Below are positions 8,780-17,144 of a stretch of 42,103 bases of DNA, in pieces. A program made the position numbers and the translations under genes. Location of the stretch: assembly GCA_937870585.1 (NCBI GenBank), contig CALMZE010000033.1:1-42103 (forward strand), in the 5' to 3' direction. Below the pieces are notes generated by a model that worked only from the letters and a program-made list of their open reading frames with translations, made no database searches and was not told the DNA's origin. Every line of letters starts with the position of its first letter. Within the stretch, counting starts at the first letter, position 1. The DNA is from an uncultured Sphingomonadales bacterium. Lineage in GTDB: Bacteria > Pseudomonadota > Alphaproteobacteria > Sphingomonadales > Sphingomonadaceae.

Positions 8780-9463
8780 TCACCCGTTCAGCACATTGAT
8801 CGCTGCATGAACGCGCGCTTCAATCTCCTCACGCGGCAGGCCGGGGGGAATTGGGTCTCCCACCTTCATCCGCACCGCGCCGGGATATTTGATGAAGCCT
8901 TTGGGCCATTGATGCCCGGCTGACAGCGCGACGGGAATGACGGGCAAGCCCAATATCTTGTACAGACCAGCGAGCCCGGCCCGCAGCGGCGGCTGCTCTC
9001 CAGGCGAAATGCGTGTGCCTTCGGGGAAAAGCACAATGGGCCGTCCGCTCCCCTTCGCGACCTTGGCGGCTGCAATCATCGCGCGCATTGCGGCTGGCCC
9101 GGCATCACGATCTACGCCGATTGAGCCGTGCTTGCGGCTGGCGAAGCCCCAGAAGGGCAGATCGAGAAGCTCCTGCTTCATCACCACCACAGGCCGTTCA
9201 AACAGCACCAGCGTCTCAATGGTTTCGAAGTTGGATTCATGCTTGAACACATAAAGTGCCTGCCCCTGATCAAGCGTCCCTTCCATATCCGTGTAAATGC
9301 CGAGCAGATACTTGGCGCACCAGCGATGCCATGCGGCCCAGCGCCGCGACGCGAAGATCACCGCCTCCTGCCCGAAAAGGGGAGAAATCCCGGCGAGAAT
9401 CACCAGCACCAGCCCGATCGGCTGGCAGATGATGTGAAACAGGATCGAGCGCAGCAAGGCCAT
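8780..9463 (-). CDS. plsC: 1-acyl-sn-glycerol-3-phosphate acyltransferase
   Basis: Transfers an acyl chain to lysophosphatidic acid, giving phosphatidic acid at the inner membrane. 227 residues from ATG 9463. A longer in-frame reading to 9847 exists, but its first 128 codons lie antisense over ydcF and look like shadow. There is an N-terminal membrane segment at about 5-27. Motif I is KHESNFET (HX4E in place of the textbook HX4D). Motif III is LFPEGTRISPGE and motif IV is LPVIPVALSAG. The start lies 4 bases after the ydcF stop, making it the last gene of ftsE-ftsX-ydcF-plsC. Confidence 0.92.
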   Translation of the reverse strand: MALLRSILFHIICQPIGLVLVILAGISPLFGQEAVIFASRRWAAWHRWCAKYLLGIYTDMEGTLDQGQALYVFKHESNFETIETLVLFERPVVVMKQELLDLPFWGFASRKHGSIGVDRDAGPAAMRAMIAAAKVAKGSGRPIVLFPEGTRISPGEQPPLRAGLAGLYKILGLPVIPVALSAGHQWPKGFIKYPGAVRMKVGDPIPPGLPREEIEARVHAAINVLNG

Positions 9464-9467
9464 CGGC

Positions 9468-10010
9468 TCAATATCCGACCATTTGCGCCACCGCCCGCGC
9501 CAGGAACTTGTTATATTCGGCCACCAGCACGAACATGCTGGTCTGCCCGCGCACGGCATCGTTGACGATGATGACATCGCCCGCAATTTCACGGTCCAGC
9601 TCCATCCGCGCGCGGCGCATGTGCCAGTCATTGGTGATGAAGCGGATCGAGGTGATGTGGTTGGCGGCGATCCAGTCCGCCGCCTCTTCAGCATTGGTGC
9701 GGGTGTTGACCGCCTGCTTGCCGAGCTCGACGCAGCATTCGAGCAATTCGCGCGGTTTGCCCAATTCCTCCGCCAGTTCGACGCGGCGCACCTTTTGATA
9801 GACGCCCGAGATGAACATGCGGCGCGACCAGCCTTTTTCAAGCACATTGAGCCCGCGCGTCACCCGCCCGCTGCCGCCGGTGACAACGATGATCGCCTGC
9901 GTCTTTTCCGCGCCTGCCGGGCCGGGCAAGGTTGTGGTGAACCAGACAAGCCCGCCCAGCCAGACCAGCAGAAGCGCGGTCAGGATGCGGGACAGGCGGT
10001 GGCGCTTCAC
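9468..10010 (-). CDS. YdcF family (DUF218) membrane-anchored protein
   Basis: 180 residues. One N-terminal hydrophobic segment (about 10-28) is followed by a DUF218-type domain: AIIVVTGGSGRVTRGLNVL at about 40-58, NTRTNAEEAADWI at about 101-113 and ITNDWHMRRARME at about 124-136. Proteins of this family (YdcF, SanA, ElyC) are linked to envelope and peptidoglycan-precursor homeostasis, without a settled reaction. The start overlaps the ftsX stop by 4 bases, which ties it to the division operon. A periplasmic domain orientation is inferred. Confidence 0.85.
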   Translation of the reverse strand: MKRHRLSRILTALLLVWLGGLVWFTTTLPGPAGAEKTQAIIVVTGGSGRVTRGLNVLEKGWSRRMFISGVYQKVRRVELAEELGKPRELLECCVELGKQAVNTRTNAEEAADWIAANHITSIRFITNDWHMRRARMELDREIAGDVIIVNDAVRGQTSMFVLVAEYNKFLARAVAQMVGY

Positions 10011-10900
10011 AATTTGTCACCCAGATTGGAGAGCACAGTGCGCCGTGCCACCAGCCGCGCCAGCCCCACACCAAACACGGGCAGCAGGATCAACACCGGG
10101 AAGGACCACCATTGCACCGGCGTTTCCCCCGGCAGACCCCCGCCAATCGAGGAAATCCGCGCCGAAAGCGGCAGAATGACGAGGATGGCGACAATCACGC
10201 CCACCGTGCCACCGAGCAGCGCATCGCGCGCGATCTGGCGTTCGAACAATTGCGCCACCTGCCGGTCGCTCGCGCCCATCAGGTGCATGATGTCAATGGT
10301 TTCGCCATGCGTGTTGAGCGAGGAGCGCACCGCCATCACCACCACCGAGCCAGTGGCCACTGCCATCAGCGCGACCAGCCCGAGCGCGAGCCATTTGAGC
10401 GTCCGCAACAGCGAAGAGGCCGGGGCCAGCCATTCTGCGTCCGCCGTCACCCGCGCATTGGGAGCGACCGTGGCGACCAGCGATTTGACCTGATCAAGCC
10501 CGGCGCTGCCGCTGCGCACAAAGACCAGATCGATCAGCGCAGGCACCGGAATCTCTGCGTTGCGCGCGGTATCGCCCAGCCAGGGATCGAGCATGGCAGC
10601 GAGTTCATCATCGCTGACCCGCCGCACCGATTCGACCGCAGAAAGCTTGTCCAGTTCGGCCATCAGCGCACGGATCTGGCCATCGCGCAGCCGTGCATTG
10701 GGTTCAGCGAGCTGAACCGTCGCGCGCCGGTCCAGATCAGACGACAGGCTCGCCGCGGCGCCAGCGAGTGACATGCCCGCCCAGCAAGCAAGCGCGGTGA
10801 GGAAGAGCATGATCGCAATCAGCCAGGGCAACATGCCCGAAGAGCGATGTTCGGGCAGAACGCCTTTGTCTCGTGCGGCGAAGCGGAACAGCTCGAACAT
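10007..10900 (-). CDS. ftsX: Cell division protein FtsX
   Basis: Membrane subunit of the FtsEX complex, which couples ATP use in the cytoplasm to activation of septal peptidoglycan hydrolases. 297 residues from ATG 10900 (MFELFRF). The frame extends 24 codons further upstream but into ftsE, so the extension is rejected. Transmembrane segment 1 is at about 24-46, then comes a periplasmic domain of about 110 residues, then three segments near 160-185, 207-235 and 255-280, which is the FtsX four-pass plan. The start is one base after the ftsE stop; the stop overlaps ydcF. Confidence 0.92.
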   Translation of the reverse strand: MFELFRFAARDKGVLPEHRSSGMLPWLIAIMLFLTALACWAGMSLAGAAASLSSDLDRRATVQLAEPNARLRDGQIRALMAELDKLSAVESVRRVSDDELAAMLDPWLGDTARNAEIPVPALIDLVFVRSGSAGLDQVKSLVATVAPNARVTADAEWLAPASSLLRTLKWLALGLVALMAVATGSVVVMAVRSSLNTHGETIDIMHLMGASDRQVAQLFERQIARDALLGGTVGVIVAILVILPLSARISSIGGGLPGETPVQWWSFPVLILLPVFGVGLARLVARRTVLSNLGDKL

Positions 10901-10901
10901 G

Positions 10902-11612
10902 TCAGAACAGGTCCGGACGAGCAGGCGGATGGCGCAGCAGGCCGGTGGGATCCTGCAACTTCCCGTCATCAAGCCGCATCATCGTGGCGCTGCCAATCCG
11001 GCTGAGCAGATGGAGATCGTGCGTGGCGACCACCATCGTCGTGCCCAGCTTGTTGAGATTGTCGAACAGATAAAGCAGCCGCGCCGCCATTTCAGGATCG
11101 ACGTTGCCAGTCGGTTCGTCCGCCACAAGGATTTCCGGGCGACCAATCACCGCGCGTGCAATCGCCACGCGCTGCTGTTCCCCGCCGGAAAGCGTCGCCG
11201 GGCGCGCGCTGGAGCGGTGCGAAAGCCCCACCCATTCAAGCATTTCAGCCACCGGCCGCTGCAAATCACGTTCGGGCACGCCCGCCAGCCGCAGCGGCAG
11301 CGCGACATTGTCAAACGCAGAGAGATGCGGGACCAGACGGAAATCCTGAAACACCACGCCGATGCGGCGGCGAAAACCGGGCAGCCGGTCGCGCGCGATG
11401 GTGACCATATCCTCGCCAAACAGCCGCACCAGCCCCCGCGACGGGCGCAGCGCCAGATAGATCAGCTTGAGCAAAGAGGTCTTGCCCGCACCCGACGCGC
11501 CGGTGAGGAAGTAGAAACCGCCGCGCCGCAGCGAAAAGCTGAGATCGGACAGGGTTTCCGCGCCCGTGCCGTAACGCAGGCCGACATTGTCAAACTGGAC
11601 GATACTGCTCAT
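10902..11612 (-). CDS. ftsE: Cell division ATP-binding protein FtsE
   Basis: ABC-type ATPase of FtsEX. 236 residues from ATG 11612 (MSSIVQFDNV). ATG 11621, three codons upstream, is an alternative. A much longer in-frame reading up to 12683 runs antisense through the zinc-ribbon gene and is a shadow. Walker A is TGASGAGKTSLLK, the Q-loop is VFQDFRLVPH, the ABC signature is LSGGEQQRVAIARA and Walker B is ILVADEPTGNVDP. It heads the ftsE-ftsX-ydcF-plsC operon and is divergent from the zinc-ribbon gene across 183 bp, which must hold both promoters. I could not assign the promoter hexamers there with confidence. Confidence 0.95.
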   Translation of the reverse strand: MSSIVQFDNVGLRYGTGAETLSDLSFSLRRGGFYFLTGASGAGKTSLLKLIYLALRPSRGLVRLFGEDMVTIARDRLPGFRRRIGVVFQDFRLVPHLSAFDNVALPLRLAGVPERDLQRPVAEMLEWVGLSHRSSARPATLSGGEQQRVAIARAVIGRPEILVADEPTGNVDPEMAARLLYLFDNLNKLGTTMVVATHDLHLLSRIGSATMMRLDDGKLQDPTGLLRHPPARPDLF

Positions 11613-11795
11613 CGCATCCATGCGCTCATTTCGGTCAATCCCGGCTCTAGCGGCACAAATGCGCCGCCACAAGAAACGTCCTGCCCTGTTTGGGGCAGAA
11701 ATGATGCGGATGCCGCTTGTCAGTGCAATTGCATGTGTGGTTAGAGGGGCGCTACTGAATTCCCCTTGTCGCCGACACGAGTATCGCTTCGCCTT

Positions 11796-12653
11796 ATGCT
11801 GCTGATCTGCCCGGAATGCACGACCCGCTATCTGGTGGCTGACACGGCTGTCGGCCCCGATGGACGACAAGTGCGCTGCGCCAATTGTGCGCATAGCTGG
11901 TTTGCGCAGCCTCCAGCCAGGCAAGACGCGCCTTCCGCTCCCGAATTGCCACTGCCCGAGCCGGAACAGCCCGCGCCGGCGGCCCCGGTTGCCCCGCCTC
12001 AGCCCGAAGTGCCGCCTGTTGCGCCTCCTGCCCCTGCCCCACCCCCGGCGGCCCCTGCCCCGGCGGTCAATTTTGACAGTGATGAGCGCCCGGCGATGCC
12101 GGTGCCCCATGCGCCGCCGCTGCCACCACCGCCCGCTGCCCCGGTCTCCTCTGCCAAGGATGACGATTTCGACGCTTATGCGCCCGAACCGCCCTTCCGC
12201 CCGCGCAAGAATCCCGCACGGCGCTGGACGATTGCCGCTGCACTCGCCGGATTGGGCCTGATCGGCGGGATTGTCGGCGTTCAGGTGTTCGGCACGCCGA
12301 CACTCGCCGCGCAGGTCGGATCGATGCTGGGGCTCCAGATCGGCACGTTCGAAGTGCCCTTGCTGATCCAGATGCCGCGCAAGCCGGATCGGCGGACCAT
12401 CGAAACCACCGGCGCTGAACTGTTCACCGTGTCCGGGCGGATCATCAACCCCACCAACACCACCCAGCGCGTGCCCGACATATTGGCCGAATTGCGCGAT
12501 CTGCAGGACCGCGTGGTCTATGGCTGGACGATCACCCCGCCCAAGCGCACGCTGGGGCCGGGCGAAGCGATCGAATTTGACAGCGCAGAAGTGAATGTGC
12601 CCAACAATGCGCGCAAGATCAGCCTGAGCTTTTCGGGTGTGAAGCCCAACTGA
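11796..12653 (+). CDS. MJ0042-type zinc-ribbon membrane protein, DUF3426-like C terminus
   Basis: 285 residues from ATG 11796; an in-frame TTG 30 bases upstream is less likely because the zinc ribbon starts right at this ATG. The N terminus is a zinc ribbon with CPEC and CANC knuckles (about 4-7 and 27-30) and HSWF. Next comes a Pro/Ala-rich low-complexity linker (about 38-125), one transmembrane helix (about 147-168) and a C-terminal beta-rich domain containing SGRIINPTNTTQRVP and AEVNVPNNARKI, as in DUF3426 proteins. The plan suggests a cytoplasmic metal-bound finger linked to a periplasmic domain. Function unknown; it is common in alphaproteobacteria next to ftsE. Confidence 0.88.
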   Translation: MLLICPECTTRYLVADTAVGPDGRQVRCANCAHSWFAQPPARQDAPSAPELPLPEPEQPAPAAPVAPPQPEVPPVAPPAPAPPPAAPAPAVNFDSDERPAMPVPHAPPLPPPPAAPVSSAKDDDFDAYAPEPPFRPRKNPARRWTIAAALAGLGLIGGIVGVQVFGTPTLAAQVGSMLGLQIGTFEVPLLIQMPRKPDRRTIETTGAELFTVSGRIINPTNTTQRVPDILAELRDLQDRVVYGWTITPPKRTLGPGEAIEFDSAEVNVPNNARKISLSFSGVKPN

Positions 12654-12698
12654 CGCGCTGTTCGGGGCGTTGCACGGATTCATCGTCGAATCTCTGAT

Positions 12699-12797
12699 TC
12701 ATGGATTCCCGCGAAGGCGGGAATCCATGAACTCGATGTCATTCGATTATCTCAAGCTGAGAACACTATGCTCTTGGATTCCCGCCTCCGCGGGAAT
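12699..12797. repeat. Two GGATTCCCGC...GCGGGAATCC palindromic repeats
   Basis: Copy 1: a perfect 14-bp stem, 12699-12712 with 12717-12730, loop GAAG. Copy 2: ATTCCCGC at 12778-12785 with GCGGGAAT at 12790-12797. The same core recurs at 39583-39602 and around 39650-39700. They sit just downstream of the zinc-ribbon gene and may stabilise or end its mRNA. Confidence 0.85.
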
Positions 12798-12826
12798 GAC
12801 GGGTTCTCGTCAAATCGCATCAGCCC

Positions 12827-13003
12827 TTACTGGAAATCGATGATGCCAGTGCGGCTGCGGCGCGCGCCCTGCGGCACGGGTCTCGCCGCGATCACGGGCG
12901 TGCCGCGCACGATTCTCACCCGCGCGGTTCCAACCGCCTGCACCCCGGCAGGGAGCGTGGGCGATGCAGCAGAAGCCGCGAGAAGGAGGAGCGCGTCCAG
13001 CAT
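12827..13003 (-). CDS. Small exported peptide (58 aa), hypothetical
   Basis: ATG at 13003, TAA at 12827-12829, 58 residues. The N terminus MLDALLLLAASAAS reads as a signal peptide with a likely cleavage near VQA (about 21-23). The mature part is short and Arg/Val-rich with ARVRIVRGTPV, and ends RRSRTGIIDFQ. The combination of a clean hydrophobic start and a basic beta-like tail ending in I-I-D/E-F resembles short exported proteins I recall from sphingomonads, but I cannot name a family. No strong Shine-Dalgarno sequence is seen. It is stand-alone, between the zinc-ribbon gene and tRNA-Leu. Confidence 0.5.
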   Translation of the reverse strand: MLDALLLLAASAASPTLPAGVQAVGTARVRIVRGTPVIAARPVPQGARRSRTGIIDFQ

Positions 13004-13194
13004 GAAACTGGTAAAAACGCGTTAACCGCCGCGGCCTAGGGTGAGAGAGGGTTAATGGGCCGATTCCGCCTCTACCCGCGCGTCTGCCTTGCCTTTCTGC
13101 CAAAAACTGTCCCCCGCTGGCACGCCCGCGCCGCAGCGCGTTAACGCATCTGCCCAGATTTCAGCCAAATTCGCAGAATCTTCGCGACTCGCCA

Positions 13195-13223
13195 TTGCAG
13201 TCCCCCCAAGGCTTTGCTAGGGG
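13195..13223 (+). promoter_or_regulatory. Candidate promoter of tRNA-Leu
   Basis: TTGCAG at 13195-13200, a 17-base spacer, then TAGGGG at 13218-13223. The spacing is right and the -35 is close to consensus; the -10 is weak, as is common in alphaproteobacteria. A 7-bp hairpin (13241-13247 with 13253-13259) lies between this and the tRNA and would be in the leader. Confidence 0.4.
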
Positions 13224-13271
13224 CGCGGCGCTTGCCAGACGCCGGTCATTGAGACCGGCAATCATCCATGT

Positions 13272-13358
13272 GCGGTCGTGGCGGAACTGGTAGACGCGCA
13301 ACGTTGAGGTCGTTGTGGGCGAAAGCCCGTGGAAGTTCGAGTCTTCTCGACCGCACCA
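13272..13358 (+). tRNA. tRNA-Leu (anticodon GAG)
   Basis: 87 bases including an encoded CCA. The acceptor stem GCGGTCG (13272-13278) pairs with CGACCGC (13348-13354). The anticodon stem is CAACG/CGTTG with loop TTGAGGT and anticodon GAG at 13306-13308, reading CUU/CUC. The long variable arm (TGGGCGAAAGCCC) is the class II feature expected of Leu. The T arm contains GTTCGAGTC. The usher gene ends 49 bases downstream on the opposite strand. Confidence 0.95.
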
Positions 13359-13407
13359 GGATGAACGCAGGCCCTCCCTGCTCCCATCCCATTTGCCCGT
13401 GCAGCCC

Positions 13408-16113
13408 CTATGGGCCTTGCGCGCGCTGCACCTGCGCTTCGGCTTCCACCATGCCGAGCCGGGCAATCGGGGTCTTGCCGCTGACGATGGCCGCGCCTGC
13501 CAGTTGCGGGCGGATGCGCGCGGCCTCAGCCGACAGATTGGCCACGCGCACGCTGTAGCGGCCATAGGGCACCGATTCGAACAGGAAATAGCCATCATAT
13601 TCGGTGCGGGTGCGGCCCATGACGACGCCCGCCGCATCGACCAGCTCCAGATCGACACCCTCCAGCTTGCTGCCGCCGCTGCGCACCAGCGTGCCATCCA
13701 CTTCGCCCGCGCTCACCAAAGGCAATTCGACATGCGAAACAATGCCGGGGCGGGGATGGATGACCATGCCGGGTCCGGATGGCTGCACCATCGGATCGGG
13801 CAAAGTGCTGCCATCCACGCCGATCAGCACCGCCTGATAGGGCTGGATGCCATCAACGATCACCTGGCCCTTGGCATCGCTCAACCGGTCAACGGGCACG
13901 CGCCCGGCAGTCAATTGCACATCAGGTTCAGCGGGCTCGTCCGGCTGGCGAATGCCATCGCCGTTCATATCGCGATAAATGGTCGCCAGCACCTGGCCCT
14001 GCGTCGCGAGGCGATCTGAGGTCATGCGGATATGGCCGGGCCGCGCCGGGTCTGCGCCAAGGCTGAATGCCAGATTGAGCCCGGCGGACAGCGCGCCATC
14101 GCTGCCTGCACCCAGCGACGCAGTGAGCGCCACTTTCTTGAACTGGCGGACATAGCCGATTGCGCCGCGCAGCCGCTTGTTGGGGCCTTCATAGCCGATT
14201 TCCGCGCGCCAGCTGCCGCCATGGCGGTCACCCGATTCACGGCCGCCCCATTCACCGACCAGATCCACGCTTTCAAAGCGCGCTTCGGGCTTCAGGCGGA
14301 ACCGCGCTTCGGTGCGGACCCGCACCCGGCCGATCCGGGCATTGGCGAGCACAGAGGATTCAAGCCTGTCTTCAGGATCAGGGCCAATCTTGTTGCGATG
14401 GCTGCGCCAATCGAGCCGCCCGGTGACCGACATGCGCCCGATTGAGGCCGAGGTGCGGAACCCCGCCTCGCGCGCCTGATCACCATTGGCATAGGTGACG
14501 ATCCGGGCTTCTCCACGCATCGGCACCATCGTCTTGCCCAGCATCATGGCATGATCGACTGCAACCTCATGGATGCCCGTCATGATACCATATATCCTAT
14601 CGGACTGGAATCCGCCGCGCGCGAGGATGCTTTCAACCTCGAAATTGGTCCGCCCGAGCTGGCCAAACACTTGCGCCCGCACCGCTGTGCCGCCCTTGAA
14701 ACTGGTCGCGCCCGAAAACTCCGCAAGCATCGGCCCCAAAGTGCGCCGCAGCGACACTTCGCCATAGTTGGCCGTCGTCCCGTCCAGCCTTGTGAGGCGA
14801 TGGGCATAGGCTGAAACTGACGTCATGGTGTCGATGCCGCGTTCAAACCCGGCAGTCGCCCGCCAGCCGCTTCTTCGCGCGATATAAGGGGAGCCGAAGC
14901 GGATCAGGTCATGCCCTTCCTGCACCACGCCAGCCCAATACCAGGTTTGCCGGGGCGGGATCGAATCCGCGCCGACCGAGACGCTGCGTTCCTCGCGCCG
15001 CACCTGCCCCTGTGGTCCGTAAAGCACCACCTCAAACCGGTTCTGCCCGTAACTGAGCGGCACATCCAGAAATTCGTACCGCCCGTCTGCCCGGTTGGAG
15101 GCGAAAGCGAGCAGTTCTCCGTTACGATAAAGCTCCGCGTCCCAGCCGCTCGGCAATTCACCCCGGAAATCGGTGCGATCAAAGCTGGCGGGCATTTGCA
15201 GCGGCCGGTTTGTGATGAAGCCGCCCCGCCCAGCGCCTGATTGCGCCACAAGCGGTGTCGAGAAGCCGCTGACATCACCCACAGCGACCTGCGTGGCGTT
15301 GAGCGGCCCAAGCATCGTGGCGTCCGGATCGATGCGATACGCCTTCACACGCAGCGATTCCGGGCTTCCCAGCTTGTTACCAGCCAGACGCGCATCATAG
15401 GCCACCGGGCCGATTTCGCCCGCAGCGTAGATTTCATAGCCAAAATGATGATCCAGCGCCGAACGCCCATTCGAGCGGCTGGTGGATGCCGTCATGACGA
15501 CGTCAAGCGAGGGCGGGCTGATGCCCTTCATCACGGTGCGCGCCTGCGGCAGGCTGGCGAGGTCAAACGTCGCGGAAGGGCGGATTTTGGCCGCGCGGTT
15601 GCGCCGTTCAATCGCCATTTCAACCGGAAGTCGCGTGTCTGACTTGATCATCAGCACTGCATTGGTCTGATCCGCATCGAGCGTGACGCCCAGCCAGTCC
15701 GACAGGCGTTTGACCGAGACGCACCAGCCTTCGGGCGCGTCATACACGTCCCCTGCGGCCAGATGCGTCATCTTGTTCATGATTTGTACTGTGTTGGCTT
15801 CACGATCAAGGGTGATTGTGCGGCGCTCATCGAACGCCCAGCCAGTTGCGCGGCGCAACTTCTTGTCCAACCGCACCGGCAGATCGAGAGTCATGATGGT
15901 ATCAGCGAGATCCACACACACGCCATCGGGCGTGGCATAGCCGCGAATCCCCTCTCCCAGCCGGTATTTACCCAGCCGGGCGTCCAGAAGGACGGCATCG
16001 TCAGAATTTGGCTTCCAGTCAGACGCAGCAAAGCCCGGTTGCGCGACCACCGCCCCAAAAAGGGCAAACGCGCCCATCAGAGCGCGTTTGAAGTGGCCGG
16101 ACCGGGCTTTCAC
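13408..16113 (-). CDS. Usher-like outer membrane protein of a DUF4402-type chaperone-usher system
   Basis: 901 residues from GTG 16113, with an AGGAA about 7 bases upstream. A signal peptide ends near QPGFAA (about 24-29). The N-terminal part (30-170) holds paired cysteines. The middle has usher-like blocks: RPLQMPASFDRTDFRGELP, WDAELYRNGELLAF and YGQNRFEVVLYGPQGQ, followed by a long run of alternating beta strands typical of an outer-membrane barrel. The C terminus adds IYRDMNGDGIRQPDEP, a Ca-binding SdrD-B-like motif, and a carboxypeptidase-regulatory-like beta sandwich with YDGYFLFESVPYGRYSVRV. It is not the classical PapC plan; alternative (alpha-type) ushers are the nearest match. It is last in the operon with a chaperone and two DUF4402-like subunits. 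It probably secretes and assembles the surface fibre. Confidence 0.8.
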   Translation of the reverse strand: MKARSGHFKRALMGAFALFGAVVAQPGFAASDWKPNSDDAVLLDARLGKYRLGEGIRGYATPDGVCVDLADTIMTLDLPVRLDKKLRRATGWAFDERRTITLDREANTVQIMNKMTHLAAGDVYDAPEGWCVSVKRLSDWLGVTLDADQTNAVLMIKSDTRLPVEMAIERRNRAAKIRPSATFDLASLPQARTVMKGISPPSLDVVMTASTSRSNGRSALDHHFGYEIYAAGEIGPVAYDARLAGNKLGSPESLRVKAYRIDPDATMLGPLNATQVAVGDVSGFSTPLVAQSGAGRGGFITNRPLQMPASFDRTDFRGELPSGWDAELYRNGELLAFASNRADGRYEFLDVPLSYGQNRFEVVLYGPQGQVRREERSVSVGADSIPPRQTWYWAGVVQEGHDLIRFGSPYIARRSGWRATAGFERGIDTMTSVSAYAHRLTRLDGTTANYGEVSLRRTLGPMLAEFSGATSFKGGTAVRAQVFGQLGRTNFEVESILARGGFQSDRIYGIMTGIHEVAVDHAMMLGKTMVPMRGEARIVTYANGDQAREAGFRTSASIGRMSVTGRLDWRSHRNKIGPDPEDRLESSVLANARIGRVRVRTEARFRLKPEARFESVDLVGEWGGRESGDRHGGSWRAEIGYEGPNKRLRGAIGYVRQFKKVALTASLGAGSDGALSAGLNLAFSLGADPARPGHIRMTSDRLATQGQVLATIYRDMNGDGIRQPDEPAEPDVQLTAGRVPVDRLSDAKGQVIVDGIQPYQAVLIGVDGSTLPDPMVQPSGPGMVIHPRPGIVSHVELPLVSAGEVDGTLVRSGGSKLEGVDLELVDAAGVVMGRTRTEYDGYFLFESVPYGRYSVRVANLSAEAARIRPQLAGAAIVSGKTPIARLGMVEAEAQVQRAQGP

Positions 16114-16143
16114 CGTGGCGTTCCTGTTAAGTGCGCCCGCGCC

Positions 16144-16968
16144 TTAGCGGATCGCGCCCTTATATTCGGCGATCAGCCGGTTATCGGCGGGGTCATCTTC
16201 CAGATACTGGATATGCGCCGGGCCTTTGAGCTTCTCAGCGAGCTCTGGCGGCACAGGGAGTATGACGTCACGTTCCGCAGTTTCGGCATAGATGGCGAGA
16301 CCGCGCGCTTCATAGAGCGGATCGGACACGCCAGGCCGCGTCACGCGGATGCGGCCATAGGTGGATTTGGTGCCGCTGCGCTTCATATGCACCTTGAGCG
16401 CGGGGCCATCAGGCGTCTGGGTGATTTCGGCGTCCCCCATCGACACTTGCGCGCTCAGATCGCCCTTGCGGACGATCACCGGGATGGTGATGCCATAAAT
16501 CGGCGTGATCTGCACCGTCAGGCCAGAGGCAGGCTTGTTCGAGTCTTCGACGGGCTTGGCGTCCGGAATGGCGCGGATCAGCATATGAACGCGATATTCG
16601 CCATCGGCCAGATCTTCAGGCGGGCGCACGCTGACACGGACCGATTGCGGCTGGTTAGGGGCGAGCACGACGCGGCGCGGCGCATAGCTGATCATCGAGA
16701 GCGTCTTCGCCTCGCGCTCATTGACCTGATCCTCGGCAATTTCTTCAAGCGAGCCATCCGCATTCATCCGGCGCGCCACCAGTGTAACGCGATAGGTCGC
16801 GGTTTCAGAGCCGATATTGTTGATGATGACTTCGGTGCCGCGCGCGCCATCCAGCACGACGCGGGTAGGCGCGACCAGCAGATCGCCTGCTGCGCGCACC
16901 GGCGCGGGGGCCAATGCCGCCAGGCTGAACGCCGTTCCTGCAATCAGGGGCCATGTGTGCCGAATCAT
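16144..16968 (-). CDS. Periplasmic pilus-assembly chaperone-like protein
   Basis: 274 residues from ATG 16968. The GGGAG at 16975-16979 is 6 bases before this ATG and 3 before the adjacent ATG 16971, so the second is preferred; a reading from 17010 has no such site. A signal peptide runs to about AAG (20-25). There are two immunoglobulin-like domains. The N-terminal domain has LLVAPTRVVLDGARGTEV, and the NNIGSETATYRVTL and PNQPQSVRVSVRPP stretches resemble the PapD-type subunit-binding strands. The usual conserved Arg/Lys anchor pair cannot be assigned with certainty by eye. It lies 30 bases upstream of the usher gene. Confidence 0.82.
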   Translation of the reverse strand: MIRHTWPLIAGTAFSLAALAPAPVRAAGDLLVAPTRVVLDGARGTEVIINNIGSETATYRVTLVARRMNADGSLEEIAEDQVNEREAKTLSMISYAPRRVVLAPNQPQSVRVSVRPPEDLADGEYRVHMLIRAIPDAKPVEDSNKPASGLTVQITPIYGITIPVIVRKGDLSAQVSMGDAEITQTPDGPALKVHMKRSGTKSTYGRIRVTRPGVSDPLYEARGLAIYAETAERDVILPVPPELAEKLKGPAHIQYLEDDPADNRLIAEYKGAIR

Positions 16969-17069
16969 CATAATCTCCCGAGCAGGCGTCCCCAAACGCA
17001 GGACGCGCATAGAACCATCTCTCTGGAACTATGGGCGGATATGGTTGACATAGTGCTAACCAGCGCATG

Positions 17070-17104
17070 AAAAACCCGCCGCCAGCGGGGGTGCTGGCGG
17101 CGGG
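17070..17104 (-). terminator. Intrinsic terminator between fibre subunit and chaperone genes
   Basis: On the minus strand, a perfect 12-bp GC-rich stem (17104-17093 with 17086-17075, core CCCGCCGCCAGC) with a 6-base loop is followed directly by TTTTT (17074-17070). This is a textbook rho-independent terminator. It lies 40 bases after the stop of the second DUF4402-like gene and about 100 bases before the chaperone. Partial read-through would yield much more subunit mRNA than chaperone/usher mRNA. Confidence 0.88.
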
Positions 17105-17144
17105 CCTTCGCATGATCCGCTTCGGGGTGCGGATCGATCAGATA

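Noticed and set aside
9464..9847. In-frame upstream extension of plsC (355 residues)
   Set aside because: The extension is antisense-frame noise over ydcF; the membrane anchor and ATG at 9463 fit PlsC and lie 4 bases after ydcF.
11613..12683. In-frame upstream extension of ftsE to a 593-residue protein
   Set aside because: The added part is antisense to the zinc-ribbon gene, Arg/Gly-rich and unlike FtsE; the ABC domain starts at 11612.
15763..17070. 435-codon plus-strand frame across the chaperone and usher genes
   Set aside because: His/Arg/Ala-rich shadow composition; the minus-strand chaperone with signal peptide explains the region.
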